Assembly (NCBI GenBank): GCA_000702845.1
Contig: JNKK01000007.1
Span: forward strand, 1 to 64,000
Source of the DNA: Lachnospiraceae bacterium FE2018
GTDB taxonomy: Bacteria; Bacillota; Clostridia; Lachnospirales; Lachnospiraceae
Reading direction: 5' to 3'
Length of the DNA: 64,000 nt
Made by a program: the position numbers and the translations under genes. Of the stretch, positions 1-9,300 are shown piece after piece (the stretch's first letter is position 1; each line of letters starts with the position of its first letter). Below the pieces are notes generated by a model that saw only the letters and a program-made list of their open reading frames with translations, did not search any database and had not been told where the DNA came from.

Positions 1-171
1 GCGTGAAAAGTGCATCCGCAACTGCCAGGAAACAAGAGATGCGGATGCCCAAGCACACAATTGCCGGAATGCTCAGGCCAGACTCCGGATAGACAGAGAA
101 GCAAGGAACATGATAGTTTTATCCTGCAGAAGGCGCGACGCCGGCCGCGACACCGGCAAACTCCAATTGGA
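1..171. other. left-edge stretch without a recognisable gene
   Basis: No convincing coding region was found here. An open frame running right from position 10 lies antisense to the RND gene and looks like a shadow. The only visible structure is a 9-bp inverted repeat (12-20 with 40-48, 19-nt loop) and a short GCCGG/CCGGC pair near 142-158. It may hold the promoter or leader of a gene beyond the left edge, but nothing decides this. Confidence 0.3.
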
Positions 172-175
172 AGAG

Positions 176-206
176 AAAAAAATGAGGCCTCAGACCTCAT
201 TTTTTT
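176..206 (-). terminator. Rho-independent terminator of the RND exporter gene
   Basis: A 12-bp stem (176-187 with 195-206) has a 7-nt loop and A/T runs on both sides. It overlaps the last codons and the TGA stop (192-190) of the RND gene. The flanking A and T tracts would let it work in both directions. Confidence 0.85.
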
Positions 207-3200
207 TGTGCATCTGTCCGAGGAAATGTGCCGCGTCGTCCGGTACTTCGTCGAGATCATTTCCGGTATCGATCTGAAGCGGCTGCCGCCGGAAGAAAAT
301 ATCATAAAGAACCGGAATGATGTAAAGTGTCATCAGTGTTGCATACAGGAGTCCGCCGGTGATAACGATTGCCATGCCGGAGCCGAGCTGACTGCCCATA
401 TCTTTGCCGAAGATCATACGGGACATGGCGAGGATGGTTGTGAGTGCCGTCATTATGATCGGACGCATACGGGTGATGCCGGTGGCCACAAGGGCGTCTT
501 TTCGCGGCATGCCGCCGATGCGGAGCTGATTGGCATAATCCACGAAGACAATACCGTTGTTTACGACGGTACCGACAAGAATCAGGAAGCCCATCAGCGA
601 GAGCATGGAGAGCGGCTGCCTCGCAGCCATCAGTCCGAGCATGCCGCCTGTGAAAGCAAGCGGTACGGTGAAAAGGACGATGAACGGTGACAGCAGACTC
701 TGGAATTGTGCCACCATGACCAGATAAATAAACAGAATACCAAGCGCAAGCAGTTTTGCCATCTGTGTGAGCATATCCGTAATCGTCTCAGACTGCCCGG
801 CAATTTCCACGCGGTAGCCATGCGGGAGTTTTGAGCGGTATTCGTTCAGTTTTCCGGTCAGGGAACGTGTCAGCAGCGCCGCATTCTGTCCTTCTCCGGC
901 ATTTGCTGTGACGGTCAGGTAACGTGACTGGTTTTCCCGTCTGATCTGAGCGAGAGATTCCGTTTCTGTGACAGTTGCAAATTCGCTCAGATGGTGCACT
1001 TTTTTATCGTCTTTTTCTTCATCTGCTTCTTCGCTGTCACTGTCAGACGAATCATTTTCGCCGCCAAACATTGCGGAGAGGTCCATGCCGCCGGCACTGC
1101 CATCAGAACCGGAAGCTGCAGCCTGGGCAGATCCGGAAAAGGCACCGGACATTGCAGAGCCGCCTGCGCCGCCGGCAGCACCGGAACTGCCGTCCATGCT
1201 CATATTGCCGGCCGCCTGTGTCAGGTCTGTCTCTGTGAGTTCCAGATCGAGCAGATTTTCCCTTGTGAGCGGGTCTGTTTCATCCACAATGGTAATGGTC
1301 AGATCCATTCCGTCCACCGTTATGGAAGTGGAATTAACGCTTGTGTTCATGCGTGAAGCAATGGCGCCGTAGATCTGTGCGGTTGTAAAGCCGTACTCCA
1401 TTGCCTTGTCCCGGTTGATTGACAGCTGAAGCGTTTTGTCACCATTTTCGGTGCTGTCTTTGACATCCTTAAACCCGGAGACACTTTTCACCAGATCCTG
1501 GACATCTGAGCTGATTTCTTTGAGCTTATCTAAATCAGGTCCGTAGACCTGTATTGTCAGGTCATCAGATCCGGCGAGGGCAGTCATATCGCTCATATCA
1601 CCGGTTGTTACCGATACGGTACAGCCGTCGATTTCATCACCTGCTTTCTGCAAGTCTTTTGTGAGTGCGCGCAGACGGTCCGGTTCAGCCTGTTCATCGG
1701 CGATGACATAGCACATATAATTACCGTAGTTGCTGGTATCGCCGGACATTGAGGAAATCAGGGCAGTGGAGCTGGCCATGTCAAGCGCACCGATATAATT
1801 GACCCCGTCGACCTGCAGCAGACGGTCGATGACTTCGTCCATTTTCTGATAGGATGTTTTCCGGTCCATATCAGAATCCGTTGAAATATCGACTTCGATA
1901 TCGCTGCTGGCCATTTCCGGCAGCAGTACAATACCGGTCCGGATGACCTGCCATACCGTCATGATCAGGAGCAGTACAGCCAGTGCAAGCGGAACAATTT
2001 TGAAACGCAGACACCAGGAAAGAGTTTTGCCGTAAATGTCTGCAATCCGGTCAAGAAGGCGATGCCTCTTTGGCTGCATGTTTTTCATGAGTGTGCTGGC
2101 AGAAGCCGGTACAACCGTCAGCGCGACGACAAGAGAAGCCATCAGACAGTAGCCGATGGAAAGAGCCATCGGAATCAGAAGCTCCCGCACAGTGCCTGTT
2201 GTGAAGACCATCGGCAGAAAGACGCAGACAGTGGTCAGTGTTGATGCAATGATAGCACCGCGCACCTGTTTTGCGCCCTGGACGGCCGCGCGTGGTGCCG
2301 GAAGTCCCAGCCCGCGCAGACGGAAGATGTTTTCCATAACAACAATGGAATTGTCTACCAGCATTCCGATTCCAAGCGCCAGACCGGACAGTGTCATCAT
2401 GTTCAGCGAGAGTCCGGAGAAATACATCAGGACGATCGTGAACAGGACAGACAGCGGAATACTGATGCCGACAACCAGCGTCGGCCGGATGTCTTTCAGA
2501 AACAGAATCAGAACAATGATCGCGAGTAATGCGCCCAGCAGAATACTGGAAAGAATACTGCTGACAATCAGATCGATATAAATGCCCTGGTCCATCAGGG
2601 AGACCAGCTGCAGTCCTTCTGTCTCTTCCGCAAGTGTGTCAAGTGCCTGCTTGCAGGTTTTCGATACTTCATTTGTACCGGCAGTGGATGCCTTGTAAAT
2701 ACACAGACAGATCGCATTCTGTCCGTTCAGTTTTGCGTAACTGTCTTCAGCGTTATCAATTACCGTGATATCTGCGACATCGGAAAGTCTGACAACGCCG
2801 ACAGAATCCAGATCAACCAGAAGCGCGTCCTCGATTTCATCCGGCGTTTCAAACTGCTCGCCGACTTTGAGCAGCCAGGAGTTATCATTTTTGTCATCGA
2901 TATAGCCGGCCGGCATGGAAAAGTTCTGTGCGTAAATCAGAGATGACAGCGTCTCTGCGGTGACCAGCTGATCGATGTTTGCATTCTCGAGTGCCGCATC
3001 CCTGGACGACTCATACTGAGAGCGGGCTGCTTTCAGCTGTGCCTGGGCTGTTGTAAGCTGCATGGCAGCAGTTGAGAAGCCGACTGCAGCGTCAAGCTGC
3101 GCCTGCGTCAGTGCTCCGTAGCCGGTTTCGAGCTGAGACAGCAGTTCAGGCACTTTGTCAATGCCGGCTTCCGCTGATTCCAGAGCATTCCTTGCATCTG

Positions 3201-4608
3201 CGATTTTTTCTTTCAGTGCGCCTGCGGTATCCGTGACTGAGACCGTGTCAAGCGCGGCACCGGCTTTCGCCAGAACTGTCGTAACAGAAGAGACTTCCTT
3301 CATCAGACCGGAGAAGGTATTTGCACTGCCGGCCGCGGTTTTTTCAATGGTGGCCAGAACAGACTGAATGGTCGTTTTTATTTGCGCAATCTGTTCTTTT
3401 GTGTAGGCAGCCGTGTATTTTTGCGAGGCCTCTTCATACTCTTTCTGTGCCTGCTCCCATGCAGCCTGCGCATCCGCAAGTGCCTGCTGTGCCTTTTCAA
3501 GAAGTGCCGCCATGGCTTCCGGGTCGTTCATGGCGGCCTCAATTTCAGCAGGGAGACCTTCGAGCCCGGTGATTGCGTCATCAATCTGATCAACGGTATT
3601 TTCGATTTCATCCGCAGTGTTTTCAACAGTTTCCTGGGCTTCATCAGCTTTTTTCGCGGCCTGTTCCATTCCCTGCTGCACCTTTTTCAGGAATGCTTCC
3701 GCGTCTGCCACACCCTGTTCTGCCTGCGACAGTTTTTCTCTGGCGCCGGAAAGACTGTCTTCTGCCTGCGGCGTCAGTTCATCAACTGATTCCATCAGCC
3801 GCGTCAGCTGACCGGCGGCTGTCTGCAGCTGTGTGTTCAGGCCGGCCGATACCGCAGGAATCTGTCCTTTGATCTGATCGAAGATAGAAGAGGCAACGGT
3901 CTCGCCAAAAGTCTTTTCCTGGGCTTCCAGCGCGTCCTGGCCATTCTGCACCTGTGCCTCAGCATCATCCAGCTGCTTTCTGGCATCTGCCAGCGCGGTA
4001 TTTGCCTTGCCGAGAACCCGGTCGTTGATTTTGTCAATTTTATTCTGATTCAGTTCGACCTGTATGGATTTATCTATGGCACCGATGGTAGTGACACGCG
4101 CCACACCGTTCTGGCGTTCAACATACGGAGCTGCTTCGTTCCGAACATAATCAGTCAGTTCATAAATATCATAGCCGTCCCGGCTGACCGCCACGTACAT
4201 GGTTGCCATCATGTCCATACTGATTTCCATGATGGAAGGGGTTCCGGCTTCATCGGGAAGTGATCCGGAAACTTCGTCGACGGCACCGGATACCTTGACC
4301 AGTGCGCTGTCCATATCGGTGCCGTCTTCAAATTCCAGCTGTGTCATGCAGTAGTTTTCCGCGTTCGTGGTCATTACATTCTTCACACCGGTAATGGTGC
4401 CCAGCGCGCGTTCCATCGGAATGCCGACAGCGTTCTCGACTTTTTCCGGGCTGGCGCCGGGGTAGGTTGTAATCACCATCAGATACGGCAGCGACATCTC
4501 CGGAAGAAGATCGGTGGAAAGCCGGGTGACGGCGACAAATCCCAGTGTGATTATCATAATCACCATGACCAGGATCGTAAACGGTTTTTTGACACTGAAT
4601 TTTTCCAT
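190..4608 (-). CDS. RND-superfamily efflux transporter with large coiled-coil insertion
   Basis: This is a proton-driven inner-membrane exporter of the AcrB/HAE1 type, 1472 residues against about 1050 for AcrB. TM1 spans about residues 12-30. The TM4 motif GMLVDNSIVVMEN lies near residue 745, with one Asp followed by Asn where AcrB has Asp-Asp. TM7 lies near 880-905 and the last TM bundle near 1300-1440. The extra length is an Ala/Gln/Glu-rich heptad-like coiled coil at about residues 205-545, inside the first extracytoplasmic porter domain, and a Gly/Ser/Asp-rich acidic linker at about 1140-1205. No membrane-fusion protein or outer-membrane factor is adjacent, as expected for a monoderm. The insertion may do the adaptor's job in cis, which is inference. 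Substrate unknown. The start is the ATG after an AGGA site and a 17-bp-spaced promoter. Confidence 0.92.
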   Translation of the reverse strand: MEKFSVKKPFTILVMVIMIITLGFVAVTRLSTDLLPEMSLPYLMVITTYPGASPEKVENAVGIPMERALGTITGVKNVMTTNAENYCMTQLEFEDGTDMDSALVKVSGAVDEVSGSLPDEAGTPSIMEISMDMMATMYVAVSRDGYDIYELTDYVRNEAAPYVERQNGVARVTTIGAIDKSIQVELNQNKIDKINDRVLGKANTALADARKQLDDAEAQVQNGQDALEAQEKTFGETVASSIFDQIKGQIPAVSAGLNTQLQTAAGQLTRLMESVDELTPQAEDSLSGAREKLSQAEQGVADAEAFLKKVQQGMEQAAKKADEAQETVENTADEIENTVDQIDDAITGLEGLPAEIEAAMNDPEAMAALLEKAQQALADAQAAWEQAQKEYEEASQKYTAAYTKEQIAQIKTTIQSVLATIEKTAAGSANTFSGLMKEVSSVTTVLAKAGAALDTVSVTDTAGALKEKIADARNALESAEAGIDKVPELLSQLETGYGALTQAQLDAAVGFSTAAMQLTTAQAQLKAARSQYESSRDAALENANIDQLVTAETLSSLIYAQNFSMPAGYIDDKNDNSWLLKVGEQFETPDEIEDALLVDLDSVGVVRLSDVADITVIDNAEDSYAKLNGQNAICLCIYKASTAGTNEVSKTCKQALDTLAEETEGLQLVSLMDQGIYIDLIVSSILSSILLGALLAIIVLILFLKDIRPTLVVGISIPLSVLFTIVLMYFSGLSLNMMTLSGLALGIGMLVDNSIVVMENIFRLRGLGLPAPRAAVQGAKQVRGAIIASTLTTVCVFLPMVFTTGTVRELLIPMALSIGYCLMASLVVALTVVPASASTLMKNMQPKRHRLLDRIADIYGKTLSWCLRFKIVPLALAVLLLIMTVWQVIRTGIVLLPEMASSDIEVDISTDSDMDRKTSYQKMDEVIDRLLQVDGVNYIGALDMASSTALISSMSGDTSNYGNYMCYVIADEQAEPDRLRALTKDLQKAGDEIDGCTVSVTTGDMSDMTALAGSDDLTIQVYGPDLDKLKEISSDVQDLVKSVSGFKDVKDSTENGDKTLQLSINRDKAMEYGFTTAQIYGAIASRMNTSVNSTSITVDGMDLTITIVDETDPLTRENLLDLELTETDLTQAAGNMSMDGSSGAAGGAGGSAMSGAFSGSAQAAASGSDGSAGGMDLSAMFGGENDSSDSDSEEADEEKDDKKVHHLSEFATVTETESLAQIRRENQSRYLTVTANAGEGQNAALLTRSLTGKLNEYRSKLPHGYRVEIAGQSETITDMLTQMAKLLALGILFIYLVMVAQFQSLLSPFIVLFTVPLAFTGGMLGLMAARQPLSMLSLMGFLILVGTVVNNGIVFVDYANQLRIGGMPRKDALVATGITRMRPIIMTALTTILAMSRMIFGKDMGSQLGSGMAIVITGGLLYATLMTLYIIPVLYDIFFRRQPLQIDTGNDLDEVPDDAAHFLGQMHKKNEV

Positions 4609-4714
4609 ATAAATAGATTCCTGTGTTTCGTCTATATGATTAAAAACTGCTTTATTATTCTGAAGAAATCTTATCGGAAATGAAACGATAATATACCTGT
4701 TTAATCGGAATTGA

Positions 4715-4743
4715 ATTATACAGGAATTAGTCTTAATTTACAA
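4715..4743 (-). promoter_or_regulatory. predicted sigma-A promoter of the RND gene
   Basis: On the minus strand, TTGTAA (4743-4738) is followed by a 17-nt spacer and a consensus TATAAT (4720-4715), about 107 bp upstream of the RND start. Confidence 0.65.
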
Positions 4744-4809
4744 CATCATGTGGAATGATTTATTCAGAATCACTAGAAATAGGAAGCGTGCGGATCTGTT
4801 CCGCTTAAG

Positions 4810-4838
4810 TTCACACAGGTTCCAAAAAGTGCTATACT
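4810..4838 (+). promoter_or_regulatory. predicted sigma-A promoter of the sortase gene
   Basis: TTCACA (4810-4815), a 17-nt spacer and TATACT (4833-4838) stand 37 bp upstream of the sortase start codon. Confidence 0.65.
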
Positions 4839-4875
4839 AAAAAGGAATTTAGCATCATGAAAGGATGACGGCTTT

Positions 4876-5799
4876 ATGGCAAAACAAAAAGCAAAAAGAA
4901 AAGGAATGAACCCGGTGCTGATTCTTCTGATGGTGATCCTGCTCGGTATTTTTCTGTTTTCTGGATATAAGCTGCTCTCAACGGTGTCGGAATACCGTAA
5001 AAGCGAAAAGGAATATGAGGAACTGAGAAAACTGTCAGATGCAGATGAGGAAGCAGGTTCGCATGTGCTGACGCCGGAAGAAGTAGCAGCCGGAAAAATT
5101 GCGTGTCCGGTCAGCGTCGACTTCGATGCACTCAAAGAGATTAATGATGAAGTCATCGGCTGGATTTACATCAAAGATGTTGATATCAGCTATCCGATTG
5201 TTCAGGGTGAGGACAATGATTATTATCTGCACAGAACCTTTCGGAAAACCTATAACTTTGCCGGTTCCATTTTTATGGATTATGAGAACGCATCTGATTT
5301 TTCAGATCCGAATACGATCCTGTACGGGCATAATATGAAAAATGATTCGATGTTCGGAAAACTCGATGAACTGGTTGAAAAGGAGAAGGATGTCGAAGAG
5401 CCTTATTTCTGGATTCTCGTTCCGGGCGCTGATTACTGTTATCAGATGTTCGGCATGCAGCGCGTAGATCCGTTTGATGAGGTCTATACCCTGTTTCACG
5501 GGCGGGACGAGACATTTGTCCGGTATGCCGAAAAATGTGCTGCGGACTCATCGGTTGAACTGCCCGCGGTTCAGTTTGCGCCGGACAGCAGGATCATAAC
5601 GCTGTCGACCTGTACAAATGATTCAAAAGCGCGGTTCGTCGTTCAGGGTGTTCTGGCAGGGGTGGTCAGACATACCGGTAACGGCAGCGGCAGTGCGGAC
5701 GCAGCCGGTTCACCGGCGGAGACCGGATCAGACGCGGACAATCCTTCATCTGACAGTACAGCAGATGAATACAGCGAGTTTGTAACGGAAAATGAGTGA
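4876..5799 (+). CDS. srtB: class B sortase
   Basis: Membrane-anchored cysteine transpeptidase of 307 residues that attaches surface proteins to the wall or to pilins. A Lys/Arg-rich N-terminus precedes one TM segment (about 14-34) acting as an uncleaved signal anchor. The catalytic triad is visible: His152 in LYGHNM, Cys246 in LSTC and Arg253 in KARFVV. The long segment between His and Cys, with a helix around EKEKDVEEPYF, is typical of class B. The C-terminus (about 272-307) is Ser/Gly/Asp-rich and probably disordered. It has its own promoter, and no substrate gene is adjacent. The only candidate substrate in the window is the surface protein at 52889, far away and with a TPLTG motif, so pairing them is speculative. 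The downstream sirtuin follows within 45 bp. Confidence 0.92.
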   Translation: MAKQKAKRKGMNPVLILLMVILLGIFLFSGYKLLSTVSEYRKSEKEYEELRKLSDADEEAGSHVLTPEEVAAGKIACPVSVDFDALKEINDEVIGWIYIKDVDISYPIVQGEDNDYYLHRTFRKTYNFAGSIFMDYENASDFSDPNTILYGHNMKNDSMFGKLDELVEKEKDVEEPYFWILVPGADYCYQMFGMQRVDPFDEVYTLFHGRDETFVRYAEKCAADSSVELPAVQFAPDSRIITLSTCTNDSKARFVVQGVLAGVVRHTGNGSGSADAAGSPAETGSDADNPSSDSTADEYSEFVTENE

Positions 5800-5842
5800 A
5801 GACGGTTAAAAACGGCCATTACCGAAAAGAAAGGAGTACGAA

Positions 5843-6568
5843 ATGAATCAGATTGAACAGCTGCAGCAGTTAATTGACACACACAGCCGCATCGTGTTTT
5901 TCGGCGGTGCAGGTGTTTCTACGGAGAGCGGTATTCCGGATTTCCGCAGTGTCGACGGCCTGTATAATCAGAAATACAAATACCCGCCGGAGACAATGCT
6001 GAGTCACACGTTTTTTGTCTCGCACTCCGCGGATTTCTTTGAATTTTACAGAGATAAGGTACTGGCGCTGGACGCAGAGCCGAACGCGGCGCATCTGAAA
6101 CTGGCAGAGATGGAAGAGAAGGGAAAGCTGACGGCAGTTGTGACGCAGAACATTGACGGACTGCATCAGAAGGCCGGAAGCAAAACGGTCTATGAGCTGC
6201 ACGGCAGCGTTCACCGCAATTACTGCACACGATGCGGCGCATTTTATGACGGTGCCTATATCAGGGCCAGTAAAGATGCTGTACCGGTATGCGAGAAATG
6301 CGGCGCCATGATTAAGCCGGATGTCGTTTTGTATGAAGAAGGGCTGGATAACGATGTGATCAGCGGTGCGGTCCGGGCAATCCGTGAGGCGGATATGATG
6401 ATTGTCGGCGGTACTTCGCTGGTGGTATATCCTGCTGCAGGACTTCTGCAGTATTTCCACGGAGATGCACTTGTACTGATAAATAAAGGACAGACAGGTA
6501 TGAATGCAAAGGCGGATCTTGTGATCCGGGATCCGATCGGCGAAGTACTTGGCGCCATTCGTGTCTGA
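5843..6568 (+). CDS. cobB: NAD-dependent protein deacylase (sirtuin)
   Basis: SIR2-family enzyme that removes acyl groups from lysines using NAD+, giving nicotinamide and O-acyl-ADP-ribose. It has 241 residues, the usual bacterial length. Visible motifs are GAGVSTESGIPDFRS (about 19-33) for NAD binding, TQNIDGLHQ (about 98-106), catalytic His120 in ELHGSVH, and a zinc ribbon of two CxxC pairs (CTRC and CEKC, about 127-152). The conserved GGTSLVVYPA motif follows. The start is chosen for the AAAGGAG site 6-7 nt upstream. It probably shares the sortase transcript, since no terminator lies between them. Confidence 0.95.
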   Translation: MNQIEQLQQLIDTHSRIVFFGGAGVSTESGIPDFRSVDGLYNQKYKYPPETMLSHTFFVSHSADFFEFYRDKVLALDAEPNAAHLKLAEMEEKGKLTAVVTQNIDGLHQKAGSKTVYELHGSVHRNYCTRCGAFYDGAYIRASKDAVPVCEKCGAMIKPDVVLYEEGLDNDVISGAVRAIREADMMIVGGTSLVVYPAAGLLQYFHGDALVLINKGQTGMNAKADLVIRDPIGEVLGAIRV

Positions 6569-6583
6569 CAAACCGCGCTTTCG

Positions 6584-6612
6584 TTGACTTTCCTGTGCAA
6601 TTATGCTATTTT
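6584..6612 (+). promoter_or_regulatory. predicted sigma-A promoter of ssb
   Basis: TTGACT (6584-6589), 17-nt spacer and TATTTT (6607-6612) lie 35 bp upstream of the ssb start, so ssb need not depend on the sirtuin transcript. Confidence 0.6.
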
Positions 6613-6646
6613 AGTACAGTGAAAAAATCCGAACAAGAGGTAAATT

Positions 6647-7138
6647 ATGAACAGAGTCATTTTGATGGGACGCCTGACACGCGATCCTGATATTCGTTAT
6701 GCACAGGGCGAAAACGGCATGGAGGTCGCAAGATATACGCTTGCGGTAGATCGCAGACGCCGCAGAGATGATAATCAGCAGAATGCGGATTTCATCAGCT
6801 GTGTCGCGTTTGGCAGATCAGCTGAGTTTGCCGAAAAGTATCTGCACAAAGGTACGAAGATCCTGATCACCGGACGGATTCAGACCGGAAGCTATACGAA
6901 CCGGGAAGGTAACCGCGTATATACGACAGACGTTGTGGTAGAGGATCAGGAGTTTGCAGAGAGCAGAGCGGCCAGTGAGGCAGGGGCTGCGCAGTATGCA
7001 AACACGTACAATAATTCCTACAACAGTGCACCTGCACCACAGCAGAGCGCACCTGCACCGGCTGATTTCGGTTCTGAGTCTGCGGACGGGTTTATGAATA
7101 TCCCGGACGGGATTGACGAGGAACTGCCGTTCCAGTAA
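6647..7138 (+). CDS. ssb: single-stranded DNA-binding protein
   Basis: OB-fold protein that coats single-stranded DNA during replication and repair. It has 163 residues. The OB domain spans about 1-108, with the family opening NRVILMGRLTRDPDIRYAQ and the FISCVAFG core. An Ala/Pro/Asn/Ser-rich disordered linker follows (about 110-150). The acidic tip DGIDEELPFQ is the docking tail for partner proteins. In many Firmicutes ssb lies between rpsF and rpsR. Here it stands without those genes and leads into gdpP-rplI-dnaB, still a replication-linked setting. Confidence 0.96.
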   Translation: MNRVILMGRLTRDPDIRYAQGENGMEVARYTLAVDRRRRRDDNQQNADFISCVAFGRSAEFAEKYLHKGTKILITGRIQTGSYTNREGNRVYTTDVVVEDQEFAESRAASEAGAAQYANTYNNSYNSAPAPQQSAPAPADFGSESADGFMNIPDGIDEELPFQ

Positions 7139-7222
7139 ACAGCCGGTAACAATACAGTAGTAATAGCGAAGTCCGGGCGGCTGCGATGTAATGCATGCCG
7201 CCCGCTTTGAGGTTAAAGAAAC

Positions 7223-9271
7223 ATGTCGGATAAAAGTATTAACGCATCGTTTAAGCGCTTTCTGGGCGGACCGCTCTGGCTGATTATTATACTTGTGTTT
7301 TTTAATGCGGCTGTGTACACCATCAGCAGCAGCGCAGGGATTGTTATGTCAGTCGGGATTGTGCTCTATCTGGTGCTGCAGATTGTGATCTACACAATTC
7401 GAAAGCAGACTTTGCTCGCACAGCTCATGGGGTTTGCGTCGCAGTACGGCCGAATTCAGCAGAAGCTGATCCGGGATATGGGTCTTCCCTTTGCAGTTGC
7501 TGATCAAAGGGGTAAGTTTCTGTGGGTTAATCACGCATTCTCTGATCTTACAGGTGTAGAGAACAATGGTATCAGAAAGACCGTCAGCGGTCTTTTTCCG
7601 GGCATTACAAGCGATGTTTTTCCGGAAGACGAAATTCCGCGGGATCTGGAAGTGATTTTCGGGAAACACTTCTTCATTGCACAGATTCACAGGATTGAAG
7701 CCGGTGATATGCTGGCAGATTCCGGATTTGTTGAGCCCGAGCAGGAAGATGATATCTGTCTCTACGCAGTCATTCTCCATGACCAGACGGAACTCCATCA
7801 GTACATTGAGAAGTACAACGATGAAAAGATGGTGGCCGGTCTGATCTATATCGACAACTATGAAGAGGCGCTGGATTCTGTCGAAGAAGTCCGCCGCTCG
7901 CTTCTGACAGCGCTGATTGAGCGTCGTATCACAAAGTATTTCCACGATCTGGACGGAGTTGTAAAAAGTTTTGAAAAAGACAAGTTCCTGCTTGTCATGC
8001 ATAACCGCGCGCTTGACCAGCTCAAAAACATGCGGTTCAGCATTCTCGAGAATGTCAAATCCGTTAATATCGGCAATGACATGGAAGTGACGATCAGTAT
8101 CGGAATCGGTCAGAATGCGGGATCATTGAATGATAATTTTGAGGCGGCCAGAACCGCGATTGATCTTGCGCTTGGCCGCGGCGGAGATCAGGTTGTCATC
8201 AAAGATAAGGACAGCAATTATTTCTTCGGCGGAAAAACCGAGGCAGTGGAAAAGAGTACCCGTGTCAAAGCCCGTGTCAAGGCACACGCGCTGAGTGAAT
8301 TCATCGGTTCGGCGAACGAGATCGTCATTATGGGCCATCAGCTGATCGATGCCGACGCGTTCGGAGCAGCGGTTGGTTTGTACCGCGCTTCCCGCACGCT
8401 GAACAAGCGGGTTCATATTGTAATCGGACAGATTACATCGTCGATGCGTCCGCTGATTGATATGTTCCGGGAGTCACCGGATTTCAATCCTGACATGTTT
8501 CTGACAAAGGACGAGGCAGAAGACCTTGTTAACAATGACACGCTTCTGATCGTGGTTGACACCAGCAAGCCGGGCTATACCGAATGTCCGTCACTGCTCA
8601 GAAAGACGAAAACCATCGTTGTACTGGATCACCATCGTCAGAGCGGTGATACGATTAAAAACGCGGTTCTCTCGTATATTGAGCCGTACGCTTCTTCCAG
8701 TTGTGAAATGGTGGCTGAGATTCTTCAGTATTTTGCAGAGGGCGTCCGCATCCGGAATATTGAGGCAGATGCGCTGTATGCCGGTGTGATGATTGATACG
8801 GATAACTTCATGCAGAAGACCGGCGTCAGAACATTTGAGGCCGCGGCATTTCTTAGGAAAAACGGCGCCGATGTGACGCGCGTCCGCAAGCTGTTCCGTG
8901 AAAACATGAATGATTACCGGGCCCGCGGTGAGACAATCCGGAATGCCATCCAGTACAGGGAGCGTTTCGCAATTGCAGTATGCCCGGCAGAGGGGATTGA
9001 GAGTCCTACCATTGTCGCCTCCCAGTCTGCAAACGCACTGCTGAATATCATCGGTGTACATGCCTCCTTTGTTCTGACGGACTATGATAACCGGATTTAT
9101 ATCAGCGCGAGAGCGATTGACGAAGTCAATGTACAGATCATCATGGAGCGCATGGGCGGCGGCGGTCATCTGAATATGGCAGGCTGCCAGCTTGACGGCA
9201 TGACCATAGAAGAAGCGATTCAACAGCTGAAACTTACACTCGATGAAATGATCGAGGCAGGAGAATTATAA
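7223..9271 (+). CDS. gdpP: cyclic-di-AMP phosphodiesterase, GdpP family
   Basis: Membrane-bound enzyme of 682 residues that hydrolyses c-di-AMP to pApA, setting levels of a messenger for potassium, osmotic and wall homeostasis. Domain order: two TM segments (about 17-58), PAS (about 85-150), a degenerate GGDEF (about 185-320) lacking the GGDEF signature, DHH (about 360-510) with GHQLIDADAFG near 371 and DHHRQSG near 468, and DHHA1 (about 580-675) containing GGGGHLNMAG. The order gdpP-rplI-dnaB is the classic Firmicute arrangement. It ends 29 bp before rplI, so cotranscription is likely. A GC hairpin upstream (7174-7204) has no U-run and is probably not a terminator. Confidence 0.95.
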   Translation: MSDKSINASFKRFLGGPLWLIIILVFFNAAVYTISSSAGIVMSVGIVLYLVLQIVIYTIRKQTLLAQLMGFASQYGRIQQKLIRDMGLPFAVADQRGKFLWVNHAFSDLTGVENNGIRKTVSGLFPGITSDVFPEDEIPRDLEVIFGKHFFIAQIHRIEAGDMLADSGFVEPEQEDDICLYAVILHDQTELHQYIEKYNDEKMVAGLIYIDNYEEALDSVEEVRRSLLTALIERRITKYFHDLDGVVKSFEKDKFLLVMHNRALDQLKNMRFSILENVKSVNIGNDMEVTISIGIGQNAGSLNDNFEAARTAIDLALGRGGDQVVIKDKDSNYFFGGKTEAVEKSTRVKARVKAHALSEFIGSANEIVIMGHQLIDADAFGAAVGLYRASRTLNKRVHIVIGQITSSMRPLIDMFRESPDFNPDMFLTKDEAEDLVNNDTLLIVVDTSKPGYTECPSLLRKTKTIVVLDHHRQSGDTIKNAVLSYIEPYASSSCEMVAEILQYFAEGVRIRNIEADALYAGVMIDTDNFMQKTGVRTFEAAAFLRKNGADVTRVRKLFRENMNDYRARGETIRNAIQYRERFAIAVCPAEGIESPTIVASQSANALLNIIGVHASFVLTDYDNRIYISARAIDEVNVQIIMERMGGGGHLNMAGCQLDGMTIEEAIQQLKLTLDEMIEAGEL

Positions 9272-9300
9272 GTAATAATAAGTGATAAGGAGTTAATACG

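Noticed and set aside
10-690. 226-codon frame on the plus strand at the left edge
   Set aside because: It is antisense to the RND gene for most of its length, has no ribosome site and gives an Arg/His/Cys-rich product typical of shadow frames.
7174-7204. GC-rich hairpin between ssb and gdpP as a terminator
   Set aside because: An 8-bp stem exists but no T-run follows, so intrinsic termination is unlikely.
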